Shown here in pieces: positions 18,689 through 28,052 of a stretch of 64,000 nt of DNA. The notes under the pieces were generated by a model. That model did not search any database and was not told the DNA's origin. It was given only the letters and a program-made list of their open reading frames with translations. A program made the translations under genes and the position numbers. The number at the start of each line of letters is the position of its first letter. Position 1 is the first letter of the stretch. Source of the DNA: Bombilactobacillus folatiphilus (lineage in GTDB: Bacteria; Bacillota; Bacilli; Lactobacillales; Lactobacillaceae); contig NZ_CP093366.1 of assembly GCF_023380265.1 (NCBI RefSeq), positions 930,001 to 994,000 on the forward strand, read 5' to 3'.

Positions 18689-20190
18689 TTGTCTAATCGG
18701 AAAGATGGTTGCACAATCACGGTCAAGTAAAAGGGCAAAAATTGAATCAAATAGCGACTCATCCCCGATTCAAACAATAATAAATACAAAATACTACCCA
18801 AAATTGTCAAATTCAAACCACTTTGTAACAAATTAGGTTGTCTCTTCAATTGCTGCCAACAGCTGGGTAGAGCCAAAACTAATAACAAGATCCACCAGCA
18901 CTGCGCAACAACATAAAAAATCGAAACATGACGTCCCAAAGGATAGAACAAACTACGTAAATATCCCCCGATTGTCCGTTTCTGGGGTCGAGTCTGTAAC
19001 AAAAAACCATTTGCATTGGAATTGCGCCCCCAACCCCAAGAACCATCTTGGACCGTGTAGTAAAATTTGCGTGCCAAAAATGGTAAATAACGCCAATTCA
19101 TCTTTTTAACGCGTTGCGTATAAACATCAATACTCAATTTACGCTTATTATTCTGGCCTTTTGTTGCTAACATTCGTGCAAAATCTCGTTGATTCCAATC
19201 TCCAACGCCTTGCGAACCCAACATCATATAATATGTCGATGGATGTTTCAATGATGTATTAATCGGATAAAGCTTTTGCGTTTTATTAATCTGACCAAAA
19301 AGACCGAAAAACAAGCCAAAACTCACACAAGCTGTTGCCAATAAACCGACATTTCGCCAACGTTTAGGCGATTTAAACATCACCATGATTAAACTAATCA
19401 AACATGCAGCTACTGCAAATATTACACTGGAAGCTTTGAGATAATAGCCAATCGCTATGACTAATCCCATGCTAATTGCTTCTAAATAACGCCATGAACT
19501 TTTCGTTCGCAGTAACAAAATGAGGAGCCAGAGGGCTAACGACGTCGTCAACAATGAAAGTGTATCGGTATAGGTAATGACCACCCAAGGACTCCAAATA
19601 AAAGTCAAGGTAAGTAAGATAAACAATAGTAGAGATTGATTTTTAGGTAAGATTTTTTTACCTGTCGCATAAAAAATCAAAACAGACACATCAATTGCCA
19701 AAGCATTAAACCAGTTGATGAAGGTCCACGATAAAGTAACATGGAGCCACAATGCCATTTTTTGCAAACCAGCGTAGAAATAAAACAAAAATAAGTTGTT
19801 GGGACAATACGACAAATAATTATAAGTCATGGTATGAAACGGTATACTTTTATCTTTATAGACATAACGCCTGACCAATGAATTGAGTGTTACCTGCGGA
19901 TCCCAAGTACTCCCGGTACTCAAGGTTAGAATCAATATAATTTGGAGTGCAACGCCACAAATAAATAAAAGCCAGGCTATTTTGACTTTAGTTCGAATTG
20001 TCATTCGACGCCAAAAATACCAACCAACCACAAAGATCATACCCAAAATTATAATTAATAAGCTCAAAACTCCTGTTTGGCTGCGCAGACGTTGTGGTAA
20101 AAAAAACAACGCCGATAGTAACATTGCTACCACGATAATTAATGTGAAAAACTGCAATAATTTAGCCTTTTTGTTTTGAAAAACTGTCAT
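18649..20190 (-). CDS. Multi-pass membrane protein, GT-C glycosyltransferase-like
   Basis: A 513-residue integral membrane protein with about eleven to twelve predicted helices. After the first helices an extracytoplasmic loop reads STWDPQVTLNSL, with an Asp where GT-C mannosyltransferase-like proteins keep catalytic acids. It resembles the lactobacillar integral membrane family (TIGR03766-like) often linked to wall glycosylation. That assignment is by layout, not by a proven motif. It overlaps ybaK tail to tail. Confidence 0.7.
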   Translation of the reverse strand: MTVFQNKKAKLLQFFTLIIVVAMLLSALFFLPQRLRSQTGVLSLLIIILGMIFVVGWYFWRRMTIRTKVKIAWLLFICGVALQIILILTLSTGSTWDPQVTLNSLVRRYVYKDKSIPFHTMTYNYLSYCPNNLFLFYFYAGLQKMALWLHVTLSWTFINWFNALAIDVSVLIFYATGKKILPKNQSLLLFILLTLTFIWSPWVVITYTDTLSLLTTSLALWLLILLLRTKSSWRYLEAISMGLVIAIGYYLKASSVIFAVAACLISLIMVMFKSPKRWRNVGLLATACVSFGLFFGLFGQINKTQKLYPINTSLKHPSTYYMMLGSQGVGDWNQRDFARMLATKGQNNKRKLSIDVYTQRVKKMNWRYLPFLARKFYYTVQDGSWGWGRNSNANGFLLQTRPQKRTIGGYLRSLFYPLGRHVSIFYVVAQCWWILLLVLALPSCWQQLKRQPNLLQSGLNLTILGSILYLLLFESGMSRYLIQFLPFYLTVIVQPSFRLDNQSSGLSTDNDAK

Positions 20191-20265
20191 TTCGATGCTC
20201 TCCTAAATAAATTACTCAATTAGTATATCAAATTTCTACTAAATATTTTTCATTCCACAAAAAAA

Positions 20266-20286
20266 CAGTAACTTTAAAAGTTACTG
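20266..20286 (-). terminator. Terminator between PspC and GT-C-like genes
   Basis: CAGTAAC and GTTACTG arms with a T run on the minus strand. It probably stops transcripts coming from the xre gene. Confidence 0.65.
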
Positions 20287-20379
20287 CTCTTAAGTACCCC
20301 TGCCAAGGAACTACATTATACACCTAACCTATGATAAGATAAGCACAAATAATAAATTAAAAATAAATAGGTGATTTTT

Positions 20380-20556
20380 ATGCATATTTCTATCCGTCGT
20401 TCTAGTCGTAATCGTGTAGTTGCTGGTGTTTTAGGAGGGTTAGCCGTTCATTTTGACTGGAACGCTAATTTACTCCGCATAATTTGGGTGTTGTTAACTT
20501 TAACTCCCTTTCCAGGTTTAATAATTTATTTAATTCTATGGTTGATAATGAAATAG
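20380..20556 (+). CDS. PspC domain protein
   Basis: A 58-residue protein consisting only of a PspC domain: a short basic N-terminus (SIRRSSRNRVVAGVLGGLA), HFDWNANLLRIIWVLL, then a membrane segment ending LIIYLILWLIM. PspC proteins act in envelope stress or phage-shock-like responses; the role here is inferred. The ATG at 20380 has GGTGA upstream, which rules out the GTG three codons earlier. Confidence 0.88.
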   Translation: MHISIRRSSRNRVVAGVLGGLAVHFDWNANLLRIIWVLLTLTPFPGLIIYLILWLIMK

Positions 20557-20591
20557 CGATAATAGCTATAAAGCATGCTTTTTCGTCGTTA

Positions 20592-20837
20592 TTATGTATC
20601 CCAATCATAGAATAAATGTTTAATCGAAACGTGGAATTTATGAGATATAATATACATCTCATAATCATGGAAAGGTGCCTTACCGCGTTCCTTTTGTTCG
20701 TATTGGCGTCGATTTTTTAAACCAATTAATTCTGCCATCTCCGCTGTTGTCAAACCATTGTTTATTCTCAAGGCTTTTAATTTAGTCTGTGGATGTACAT
20801 AAATTTCCTTCAGCGTTTTTTTATCGATTCGTGCCAT
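20592..20837 (-). CDS. Small XRE-like helix-turn-helix regulator
   Basis: An 81-residue DNA-binding protein with one HTH (KLKALRINNGLTTAEMAELIGLKNRRQYEQKERG). It lies back to back with the S24-type repressor gene, an arrangement like a phage or ICE cI/cro switch. GAGGAGGC precedes the ATG. The promoter (TTGACA about 17 nt before a weak -10) contains the perfect palindrome at 20860-20880. No other phage genes adjoin. Confidence 0.85.
   Translation of the reverse strand: MARIDKKTLKEIYVHPQTKLKALRINNGLTTAEMAELIGLKNRRQYEQKERGKAPFHDYEMYIISHKFHVSIKHLFYDWDT
20639..20663. promoter_or_regulatory. Operator-like palindrome inside the xre gene
   Basis: TATGAGAT and ATCTCATA, 8-bp perfect arms separated by 9 nt, inside the 3' part of the xre coding region. 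It shares the TGAGAT core with the intergenic operators, though the half-sites face differently. Confidence 0.5.
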
Positions 20838-20859
20838 CTATTTAGCCTCCTCTTTTTAT

Positions 20860-20880
20860 AATATCTCATATTGAGATATT
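20860..20880. promoter_or_regulatory. Operator palindrome in the xre promoter
   Basis: Perfect 9-bp arms AATATCTCA and TGAGATATT around TAT. On the minus strand it lies between TTGACA (-35) and the -10 of the xre gene, so a bound repressor would block that promoter. Confidence 0.75.
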
Positions 20881-20910
20881 TATGTCAATCTCGAATTACA
20901 AAATTCTAAT

Positions 20911-20947
20911 TTGATAAAAAATAGCTCTCTGTGATATATTTATCTCA
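20911..20947 (+). promoter_or_regulatory. Promoter and operator of the S24 repressor gene
   Basis: TTGATA (20911-20916), 17 nt, then ATATAT (20934-20939). An imperfect palindrome TGTGATA-N4-TATCTCA (20930-20947) covers the -10, carrying the same TATCTCA core as the neighbouring operator. The ribosome binding site AAGGAGG follows at once. Confidence 0.6.
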
Positions 20948-20959
20948 AGGAGGAATTTA

Positions 20960-21619
20960 ATGGTTAAAAATGTTTTAGGACCAATTATTAAAAAATTAAG
21001 GATTCAGCAACATTTAACACAAGCTCAATTAAGCAAACTGACTGGCTTTAGTCAAAATACAATTTCTAATCATGAAAATCAAAAACGTGCTTTAAGTGAA
21101 CAAGAAATTGCTACTTATGCCCATACATTTAAGGTGACTCCCCAATTTCTTTATGATCTGCAACAAAAAGATGCTCATGACCCTAGTCAAAACCATTCTT
21201 ATACCTACTTTGACAAGGGTCTTTCTGCTGGATTACCAGAAAATGTGGAGGCTTTGACCAAGCAACAATCCAAAATTTTAAATTTGCCCGATCTCTTTTT
21301 GGGTAAATATGCTGGTCAACAAGATATTTTTACAATTAAAGTTAATGGCGAATCCATGAATCGGGTTTTACCGAATAATGCATTAATTGCTGTCAAGTCG
21401 GTTACTGAAATTGCTGAATTACATAATAACGATTTAGTTGTTTTTAAAGTTAATCAAGAATTGGCCGTTAAACGTTATTTTTATGATGCAATCAAGCAAA
21501 CTATTATTTTTCGTCCAGATTCTAACGATCCACGTTTTCATAGTTTAACTTATTCATTAACTGATTTTGATGATGTTCAAATCATTGGACGCGTAATTCT
21601 TTGTATTACACAATTCTAG
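20960..21619 (+). CDS. LexA/CI-like repressor with HTH and S24 peptidase domains
   Basis: A 219-residue regulator: N-terminal XRE HTH (KLRIQQHLTQAQLSKLTGFS, residues about 12-60), a linker, then an S24 domain with VNGESMNRVLPNNALIAVK (catalytic Ser) and LAVKRYFY (catalytic Lys). The linker contains SAGLPE, whose Ala-Gly pair is a plausible self-cleavage site. It resembles HdiR-type and phage CI repressors that respond to DNA damage. AAGGAGG lies before the ATG. It diverges from xre, and the shared operators suggest mutual repression. Confidence 0.9.
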   Translation: MVKNVLGPIIKKLRIQQHLTQAQLSKLTGFSQNTISNHENQKRALSEQEIATYAHTFKVTPQFLYDLQQKDAHDPSQNHSYTYFDKGLSAGLPENVEALTKQQSKILNLPDLFLGKYAGQQDIFTIKVNGESMNRVLPNNALIAVKSVTEIAELHNNDLVVFKVNQELAVKRYFYDAIKQTIIFRPDSNDPRFHSLTYSLTDFDDVQIIGRVILCITQF

Positions 21620-21630
21620 TAAATCATGTA

Positions 21631-21682
21631 AAAAACCAGATAGTAAATTATCATCGCTGATAAATACTATCTGGTCTTTTTT
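21631..21682. terminator. Bidirectional terminator between S24 repressor and luxS
   Basis: Long hairpin (ACCAGATAGTA paired with TACTATCTGGT plus an inner stem), with A and T runs outside, serving both convergent genes. Confidence 0.88.
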
Positions 21683-21683
21683 G

Positions 21684-22157
21684 CTAAATAACATTTCGTT
21701 CAAAGGGTTGATCACTAATGCCCTCTGCTAAAATCTTTTGACACCATTCTTTCGCACTGAATAAAGAGTGATCGCGATAATTACCACAACTATAAATATC
21801 GGTGCCTTGCACATCATCCCAAGTAATCTGTTCAGCAATTTCCTGTAAAGAACTCTTAAGCGCTTTGGCCACCTCAGTTGTGGAATGTTGTCCCCAAACA
21901 ATCAAATGAAAACCTGTCCGACAGCCAAAAGGTGAACAATCAATCACACCTTCCAAACGATCACGTAACAAACCCGCTAACAAATGTTCAATAGTGTGCA
22001 AACCACCTGTGGGAATCGCATTTTCATTCGGTTGAACCAACCGCAAATCATAATTACTGATAATATCGCCCTTCACACCATGTTCTTCGCTGATCAATCG
22101 CACATAAGGTGCCTTCACTTTTGTATGATCCAAGGTGAAACTTTCTACTTTTGCCAT
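21684..22157 (-). CDS. luxS: S-ribosylhomocysteine lyase
   Basis: Cleaves S-ribosylhomocysteine to homocysteine and DPD, the AI-2 precursor, in the activated methyl cycle. The 157-residue protein has the metal site [13 protein letters not shown] (HxxEH), the Cys in FGCRTGFHL, and the third metal ligand in [10 protein letters not shown]. The ATG at 22157 (MAKVES) has AAAGGAGA upstream; an earlier in-frame start has none. Confidence 0.97.
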   Translation of the reverse strand: MAKVESFTLDHTKVKAPYVRLISEEHGVKGDIISNYDLRLVQPNENAIPTGGLHTIEHLLAGLLRDRLEGVIDCSPFGCRTGFHLIVWGQHSTTEVAKALKSSLQEIAEQITWDDVQGTDIYSCGNYRDHSLFSAKEWCQKILAEGISDQPFERNVI

Positions 22158-22287
22158 GTTAACTTCTCCTTTCAAAGGATTATTTTACTCGCATTTCATA
22201 ATTTTAAAATAATCATCGCAAATAAACTTGAATTAATCCCACGTTTTAACATATAATTTCGGTAAATTAATTTGATTTCAAAGAAAG

Positions 22288-22488
22288 ATGGCAAAAATAA
22301 TGTTTACTTTACTCTTATTATTATTAATTTTAGCGATTCTCAGTCTCATTTGGAACGTCTTTAAATTTTCCGTTCATCTACTTCCAGTAATCTTAATTCT
22401 CACAGTTATCTTCCTCTTATTAAAGTTAGTCTGGCTCATTTTGCCAGTAATTCTGATTTTTCTCTTGATTAAACTAGTCAATCGATAA
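22288..22488 (+). CDS. Small hydrophobic membrane peptide
   Basis: A 66-residue, leucine- and isoleucine-rich protein with two or three membrane-spanning stretches (FTLLLLLLILAILSLIWNVF, then LLPVILILTVIFLLL) and a basic tail LVNR. No family is recognised. The ribosome binding site is weak (AAAGA). It diverges from luxS. It could be a real small membrane protein or chance low-complexity coding. Confidence 0.45.
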   Translation: MAKIMFTLLLLLLILAILSLIWNVFKFSVHLLPVILILTVIFLLLKLVWLILPVILIFLLIKLVNR

Positions 22489-22576
22489 CCACCTAGCAAT
22501 TTGTCGAATAAATTTTAACAAAAATCATGGTTTGATTTTTTGAAATTTTATTTTTTACAATTGCTTTAAATCAGTT

Positions 22577-22607
22577 CAAAAAAACTAAGATCAAATGCTA
22601 TCTTAGT
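22577..22607 (-). terminator. Terminator behind rbsK
   Basis: ACTAAGAT and ATCTTAGT arms with a T run on the minus strand, just below the rbsK stop. Confidence 0.8.
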
Positions 22608-22617
22608 CTCATTGATT

Positions 22618-23535
22618 TTACTTAGATAATTGCTCAATCTCTTTTTGATACGGAATAGAAGGTTGCGCACCATAACGTTGCACAGTAATCGACGAAGCTT
22701 GATTCGCTAACAAAATCGCATCTGCTAAATTGGACAAATCAGGGTGCAAGATACTACTTAAAGCGCCAATAAAAGTATCACCGGCGGCTGTCGTGTCAAC
22801 CGCGTGCACTTTCAACGCCGGCACCAAAGCAAAAGTCTGACCATCATCATAATAGGCCCCTTGCGCACCAACAGTTATGATAACAACCGCGACACCTAAA
22901 GCATGTAATGCAGTCGCTGCCTGTTTGGCGGAAGCTTCATCTACAACTTGAACACCTGTGATCACTTGTGCTTCCGTTTCATTGGGAATAATAATATCTG
23001 TCAATGCCAATAACTCTGGTGCAATCTCGGCTTTGGCTGGTGCCGGATTTAAGATTGTTTTGACACCAGATGCCTGTGCTAATTTAAAGGCTTCGATCGT
23101 AGCCTCTGATGATGTTTCAAATTGTGCAATAACAAAATCACTCTTTTGAATCGTCACTGTTTGTACCTGCACCTCAGATACACCAAAATCAAAGTTGGCA
23201 CCTGCATAAATGATAATATTGTTTTCACCAGCATCATCGACAGAAATAAAAGCTTGTCCCGTTGTCTGGTCAGCAATCGTCTGAATTCCAGTCACATCAA
23301 TGTCTTCATTTTGCAACATTTGACGCATCATCTGCCCTGGCGCATCATCACCAACTGCCCCGATGAAATGAGTTTGACTGCCTGCACGACACGCAGCTAC
23401 AGCTTGATTGGCACCTTTACCACCACCAGCTGTATAATGTTCTTTCGCATGAATCGTCTCTCCCGGACGAACCAACTGTTCAACTCGCAAATTATTATCT
23501 AAATTAATACTCCCGACAATGGTTACCGTATTCAT
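22618..23535 (-). CDS. rbsK: Ribokinase
   Basis: PfkB-family kinase phosphorylating D-ribose at O5. About 305 residues with AGGGKGANQAVAACRAG near the N-terminus and the anion-hole/catalytic-base motif TTAAGDTFIGAL near residue 250. Three clustered ATGs (23544, 23538, 23535) are possible; the ribosome binding site is weak, and 23535 (MNTVTIVGSINLD) fits the family best. No ribose transporter or rbsD adjoins, so regulation is unknown. Confidence 0.93.
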   Translation of the reverse strand: MNTVTIVGSINLDNNLRVEQLVRPGETIHAKEHYTAGGGKGANQAVAACRAGSQTHFIGAVGDDAPGQMMRQMLQNEDIDVTGIQTIADQTTGQAFISVDDAGENNIIIYAGANFDFGVSEVQVQTVTIQKSDFVIAQFETSSEATIEAFKLAQASGVKTILNPAPAKAEIAPELLALTDIIIPNETEAQVITGVQVVDEASAKQAATALHALGVAVVIITVGAQGAYYDDGQTFALVPALKVHAVDTTAAGDTFIGALSSILHPDLSNLADAILLANQASSITVQRYGAQPSIPYQKEIEQLSK

Positions 23536-23631
23536 CATAATCATCTCACAATCGTAAATTTAGCCTAAAAACTGTCCACAAGGTTATTATTATCATACCT
23601 TACTTATTTAAAATAACCTAGAATTCAAAAA

Positions 23632-23653
23632 AAGCACTTAAATTAAGTGCTTA
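23632..23653 (-). terminator. Terminator behind the antiporter gene
   Basis: Perfect AAGCACTTAA and TTAAGTGCTT arms followed by seven Ts on the minus strand. Confidence 0.85.
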
Positions 23654-23687
23654 ACTTTTAGTAAATTTGCGTCCCAATAGACTATCT

Positions 23688-25130
23688 TTATTTCGGATTA
23701 CTTAAAGTGGTATGCAATTCAGAAATTTCGTCCCAAGGTCCTGTCAAAATTAAGTGATCGTGTAATTGCATGATCGTTTCGCCATGCGGAACCAGTGGCT
23801 TTCTTTGCCGGATAATTCTGCTGACAGTAATATCTTTAGGCAGCTGGGAAATCTGGGTACCAGCAAAATTAGGATTCAAAATCTCAAATTCGAAGATTTG
23901 GGAATGCGTCGAAGTAATAAGCGGTAAAATCCGTGGTGATTCAATGGCTGACCGCAAAACACCTACACCTACATCAAATGTGCTGAAATATTCAACATTA
24001 GCTTGTGCCAATTCTTCCGCCATTTGACTGGCTTCCTCCGGATCAGGATTATCCAGCCGAACTAAAACGCGCTCCACACCATACTTTTTAGCTGCTAAAG
24101 CTAACTCATAATTAGTTTTGGAATGGATTTGCGAAACAACGAGAACATCAGTATCAAAGACACCGTCTTGAATTAGGACATCCTCATCCAAGTTAGGCAC
24201 CATAGTTATTGATACATGATCTTGATACGTATCGTAATTCTCTTGATGATTGGTATAAAGAGACACATCATACCACTCCTTGGGCAACTCTTGGCAAGCG
24301 GCGGCAGCTAAAGATGTTGCCCCCAGAATATGAACATTGGTCTTAGCTATCTGCTGCTCTTTGGGTTGATACAATTTTTTAAACATCAGTGGACCCAGCA
24401 AGCAAGTCAAAACAGCTCCAATTGTGAAAGCGCCACCTTGCGCAGCCGTTAGCGCGTGAATATCTTGCGCAATGGCGACACCGGATATCACTAAAGTAAT
24501 GGTTGTTTCAGAAAGCCAAGTACCAGCGATAGAATTTTTCTTGGAAAAAAGTAATTGAAAGCCAAAATAGCTCGGCAATTTTGCCAGCAGGAAAGCCACC
24601 AATATTAGCGGAATCAAAATAAGCGTAGTTTTGGAGCTCAAAAGCGTAACGAGATTTAACTTAACACCAGTCAAAATAAAGAAAAATGGAATTAGAAAAC
24701 CATAGCCAATCGCATTTAATTTCATTTCCGTACTCTTTTGCGGTTCTAGTAATTTAATCACAATACCCGCTAAGAACGCGCCTAAAATATTTTCTGCGCC
24801 GACCGACATCGCCAAAACAACCAAAATGACAATGACCAAGAAGGCAAAACGCATGTCTAATTGCGTAGTCGATTTAGTAAATTTATTGAAATTTTTAAAA
24901 AAGTTGCGAAAACGTGTCAATAGGAAGGAGGCAGCTAAAAAAACAAGTGAAAGTAACCATAAAGTGCCACCATTGCCACTTTTAATGGAGGAATAAATAG
25001 TCAACCCTAATAATGGAATAATTTCGCCTAAAACACCGAACAATAACAGCGTTTGTCCATAAGTATTACCGAGCAGATTATTTTCCTTCAAAATACTAAT
25101 CATGACACCTAGAGAAACTGTGGCGAACAA
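23688..25130 (-). pseudogene. CPA2 cation:proton antiporter with TrkA-N domain, 5'-truncated
   Basis: Kef-like monovalent cation/H+ antiporter. What remains is 480 residues: several membrane helices from FATVSLGVMISILKENN onward, followed by a cytosolic TrkA-N/TrkA-C module (NVHILGATSLAAAACQEL; C-terminal SQLPKDITVSRIIRQRKP). Family members have a further 100-150 residues, four or so helices, ahead of the point where this begins. The frame continues upstream only to the stop codon of the MDR dehydrogenase gene, in the same frame. The first usable codon is a TTG without a ribosome binding site. The 5' part was therefore lost when the DNA at 25131 onward arrived. Confidence 0.85.
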
Positions 25131-25154
25131 ATTAGATCTAAAACTAGAATCACC

Positions 25155-26267
25155 TTATTCTCGATAGTTCATAATAACCTTGCCAAAACGAGCATTAACA
25201 TTATAAGTTTGGTGTAAAAAATCATCTCCATTATTTGGTGTAAATGATCCATAAATTTTAAAAGGTGGATTCTTTATGTCATATCTTCTTATAGCTTGAA
25301 CCAAATCTTCAGTGGTTCCAATGCAATTACCTATAATTGAAATATTATTTATCATTACTTGGAGCATAATATCTTGTAGTTTATTTTCAATTACATAATC
25401 AGTCGGCTCATAAAAAGTTTTATGCTGATTTTTATAACCACATGTAATATATCTACCTCCTACATTGAGGTGATTGACAGCGGTTCCAATATGAAGATCA
25501 AAAAAAGGATCAAAAATGACATCAAATTTTTCCAGAATATCTGGCCATTTAATATTTTTACGTTCCATATAAAAATACTTTGCACCTTGCACAGTACTCA
25601 ATTCTTCTTTGCTCCATGGTGTAGTTGATAAAATAGTAGTGTTAATACCACGATTCAGCAATCCTCTAATTATAAATAGCGAAGTATTAGAACGTGCACT
25701 CAATACTAGTGCACGTTCAGTACTATTTATATTACTACGTCTAATCATACTTTCAGATGTTTGGCCACCAATAGAAAATCCCGCAGCAATATTATTAGAT
25801 ATCTTAGTGTCTATTTTCAATAATTTAGAATGATGGAGACTTAACCAACCTTTTGATGTTTCATTAGTAACAACCCCAGGGGCAACATTAGGAGCAGGAG
25901 CATCAGGATATGCACAGTCAGGAATAACTCTATCACCTATTTTTAAATCTTTAACATCTGGACCAATTGCTATTACTTCGCCAACAAAATCAGATCCAAA
26001 ATATGATATAGGAGATGCTTCACTCTCAAGTCCATAATTGATTTTATTACCATTTTTCACAATAATAGCTTTGTCACGATAATTACACGAAAAAGAAAGT
26101 ACTTTTATTAATACAAAACCACCATTTTTATAACTGCCTTTATCAAATCTTGGTTTATTAACATCTAAAGTGCCAACTTTTATTTCATTTTCTGCTATCT
26201 GTATAGGATTACTATTACATCTAGAATAAGGAATTAATTTGTCATTTATCAAACCTATAATTTTCAA
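25155..26267 (-). CDS. MDR-superfamily (zinc-type alcohol dehydrogenase/quinone reductase-like) oxidoreductase
   Basis: About 370 residues with a GroES-like N-terminal half (FVLIKVLSFSCNYRDKAI, then YFGSDFVGEVIAIGPDVKDL and KIGDRVIPD) and a Rossmann-like nucleotide domain (ERALVLSARSNTSLFIIRGL). The NYRD segment is typical of MDR members without catalytic zinc. The TTG at 26267 is preferred because GGAGG lies 8 nt upstream. It is the last gene of an operon with an ABC-2 exporter. LtnJ-type MDR enzymes in lanthipeptide clusters reduce dehydroalanine, so a tailoring role is possible, but this is inference. Confidence 0.8.
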   Translation of the reverse strand: MKIIGLINDKLIPYSRCNSNPIQIAENEIKVGTLDVNKPRFDKGSYKNGGFVLIKVLSFSCNYRDKAIIVKNGNKINYGLESEASPISYFGSDFVGEVIAIGPDVKDLKIGDRVIPDCAYPDAPAPNVAPGVVTNETSKGWLSLHHSKLLKIDTKISNNIAAGFSIGGQTSESMIRRSNINSTERALVLSARSNTSLFIIRGLLNRGINTTILSTTPWSKEELSTVQGAKYFYMERKNIKWPDILEKFDVIFDPFFDLHIGTAVNHLNVGGRYITCGYKNQHKTFYEPTDYVIENKLQDIMLQVMINNISIIGNCIGTTEDLVQAIRRYDIKNPPFKIYGSFTPNNGDDFLHQTYNVNARFGKVIMNYRE

Positions 26268-26285
26268 CTTTATAACCTCCATGAA

Positions 26286-27095
26286 TTATAAATTTAATGT
26301 AATTTTTTCACGATTAAATTTTTTAACTACTATTTTAAATATTACAAAATCAATTATTACCAAAATAAATGCTAATAATAACGTTACTAAAACATTAAAA
26401 ATCAGCAATCCACTTGCTTGAGAAATTATTAATCCAATAAGCGGTAAAATCAAAACCATAGAAACCGATTGTGCAGATTTACTAGATGAAACTCTTTGGG
26501 AAACCATAATTACCAATAATATAGATAAAAAAGTAATTACCGGAACTAAAACAAATCCTACAGTGATCCAAACAGCATTAGGAAAAATAACTCTACCAAA
26601 AATAGTTAAACCAACAGTATCCAGAATAATACCGTAAATTAATATAGATCCCCAAGTTATAAAAACACTTGGAATAGCTGCTGCCATAATCTTGCCCAAG
26701 ATTAATTCTGAATCAGTGACAGGTGTATACAGCAATCCTTCCAATGTTTTATTTTCTTTTTCACCAACAAAACTAGTACTAGCAATAACAGTAGAAACAA
26801 TAATTGGAATTAATAAAAATAATGGAATGAAAAAATAAATAAACAAAGCGTACGTACCAATTTGACTATGAGAAATATTATTCGGTAAAAACTTGACACT
26901 TAAATTCCCCAAAAACTGATTAATGCCACTTACATTTTGAATTAAAGCATTCCTAGTACCTCCAATAATGATTAATAAGGGTAAAATTATACTGAAAATT
27001 ATAGGTATGATGAACAATGATGTCAGCGTTGCTTTATCTTTTTTTATTTCTAACAATTCTTTATTCATAATAGTAACAACTCTATTTTTATTCAC
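26286..27095 (-). CDS. ABC-2 type transporter permease
   Basis: A 269-residue integral membrane protein with about six helices. It has the ABC2_membrane pattern FVGEKENKTLEGLLYTPVTD followed by ELILGKIM. It starts GTG immediately after the ATPase stop, with AAAGGAG 8 nt upstream. With the preceding ATPase it forms an exporter of unknown substrate. A/T content is higher than in the backbone genes. Confidence 0.9.
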   Translation of the reverse strand: MNKNRVVTIMNKELLEIKKDKATLTSLFIIPIIFSIILPLLIIIGGTRNALIQNVSGINQFLGNLSVKFLPNNISHSQIGTYALFIYFFIPLFLLIPIIVSTVIASTSFVGEKENKTLEGLLYTPVTDSELILGKIMAAAIPSVFITWGSILIYGIILDTVGLTIFGRVIFPNAVWITVGFVLVPVITFLSILLVIMVSQRVSSSKSAQSVSMVLILPLIGLIISQASGLLIFNVLVTLLLAFILVIIDFVIFKIVVKKFNREKITLNL

Positions 27096-28019
27096 TTACA
27101 GCACTCCTTTACCTAATAGATCAAAATATAATTCTTTAATTGTATGTTCAACTTTGTTAATTCCGATTACATCAACATTTGATGTAATCGTAGCAATTAT
27201 TTTAGGAATGGATTGTTTGTTTTTCACTGTTAAATAAACTTTTTCATTTTTAAAGAAGTAATTATTAGAAAAATTTTGATCAAAATAATCTCTAGCTTTG
27301 TTGGCATTATCCAACTCTATTTTTAATTGTGTAGTTGGCCAATGTTCATTAATTAATCTATTTGATTCTCCTTGGACAATTACCCGTCCACTATTCATTA
27401 TTAAAATATCCGTTGCTAATTGTTCTAGACCATCTAATTGATGAGTAGCCATAATAATTGTAGTATCTTTCTCTTCAATATAACTCTCAAGACAATCAAT
27501 TAACTTCCGAGATGTTTGTGGATCCAAACCAGATGTAGGTTCATCCAATATTAATAATTTTGGTTTAGGTAATAATGATCTAATCAGCAATACTTTTTGT
27601 CTCATTCCTTTGCTTAATTGCTTTACCTTGTCATCCGATCTAGATACCAGCTCAAATACATCCAATAACTCAGCAATATCTGACATAGCCCTTTTTGCAG
27701 GAATATTATATAAATTAGCCCAAATACGTAAATTTTCCATTATACTTAGATTTTCATACAATGATCCGTCATTTTGAACGCTTATTTTTTCCCTTAATTT
27801 ATCTGCTACTTTGCGAGAATTTAATTTCTGATTAAAAATAACAATATCTCCGTTATTTGGTACAATTAGCCCAGTCAACAACCTGATAGTAGTAGTTTTA
27901 CCTGCACCATTTGGACCTAATAACGCTAAAACATGTCCTTTAGCAAGTGAAAAACTCATATCATTAACAACATTTATACCGTTAATTTTCTTGCTGACAT
28001 TATTAAAATTTATTATCAT
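27096..28019 (-). CDS. ABC transporter ATP-binding protein
   Basis: A 307-residue ATPase of the ABC-2 exporter type: Walker A LLGPNGAGKTTTIRLL near residue 34, signature QLSKGMRQKVLL, Walker B PKLLILDEPTSGLDP, and an H-loop ATHQLDGL. A C-terminal extension (about 220-307) resembles those of drug or bacteriocin self-immunity exporters. AAGGAGA is 13 nt before the ATG. It pairs with the permease directly downstream. Confidence 0.94.
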   Translation of the reverse strand: MIINFNNVSKKINGINVVNDMSFSLAKGHVLALLGPNGAGKTTTIRLLTGLIVPNNGDIVIFNQKLNSRKVADKLREKISVQNDGSLYENLSIMENLRIWANLYNIPAKRAMSDIAELLDVFELVSRSDDKVKQLSKGMRQKVLLIRSLLPKPKLLILDEPTSGLDPQTSRKLIDCLESYIEEKDTTIIMATHQLDGLEQLATDILIMNSGRVIVQGESNRLINEHWPTTQLKIELDNANKARDYFDQNFSNNYFFKNEKVYLTVKNKQSIPKIIATITSNVDVIGINKVEHTIKELYFDLLGKGVL

Positions 28020-28052
28020 AAAATAATTTTTCTCCTTCTAGTTACTAAATAA

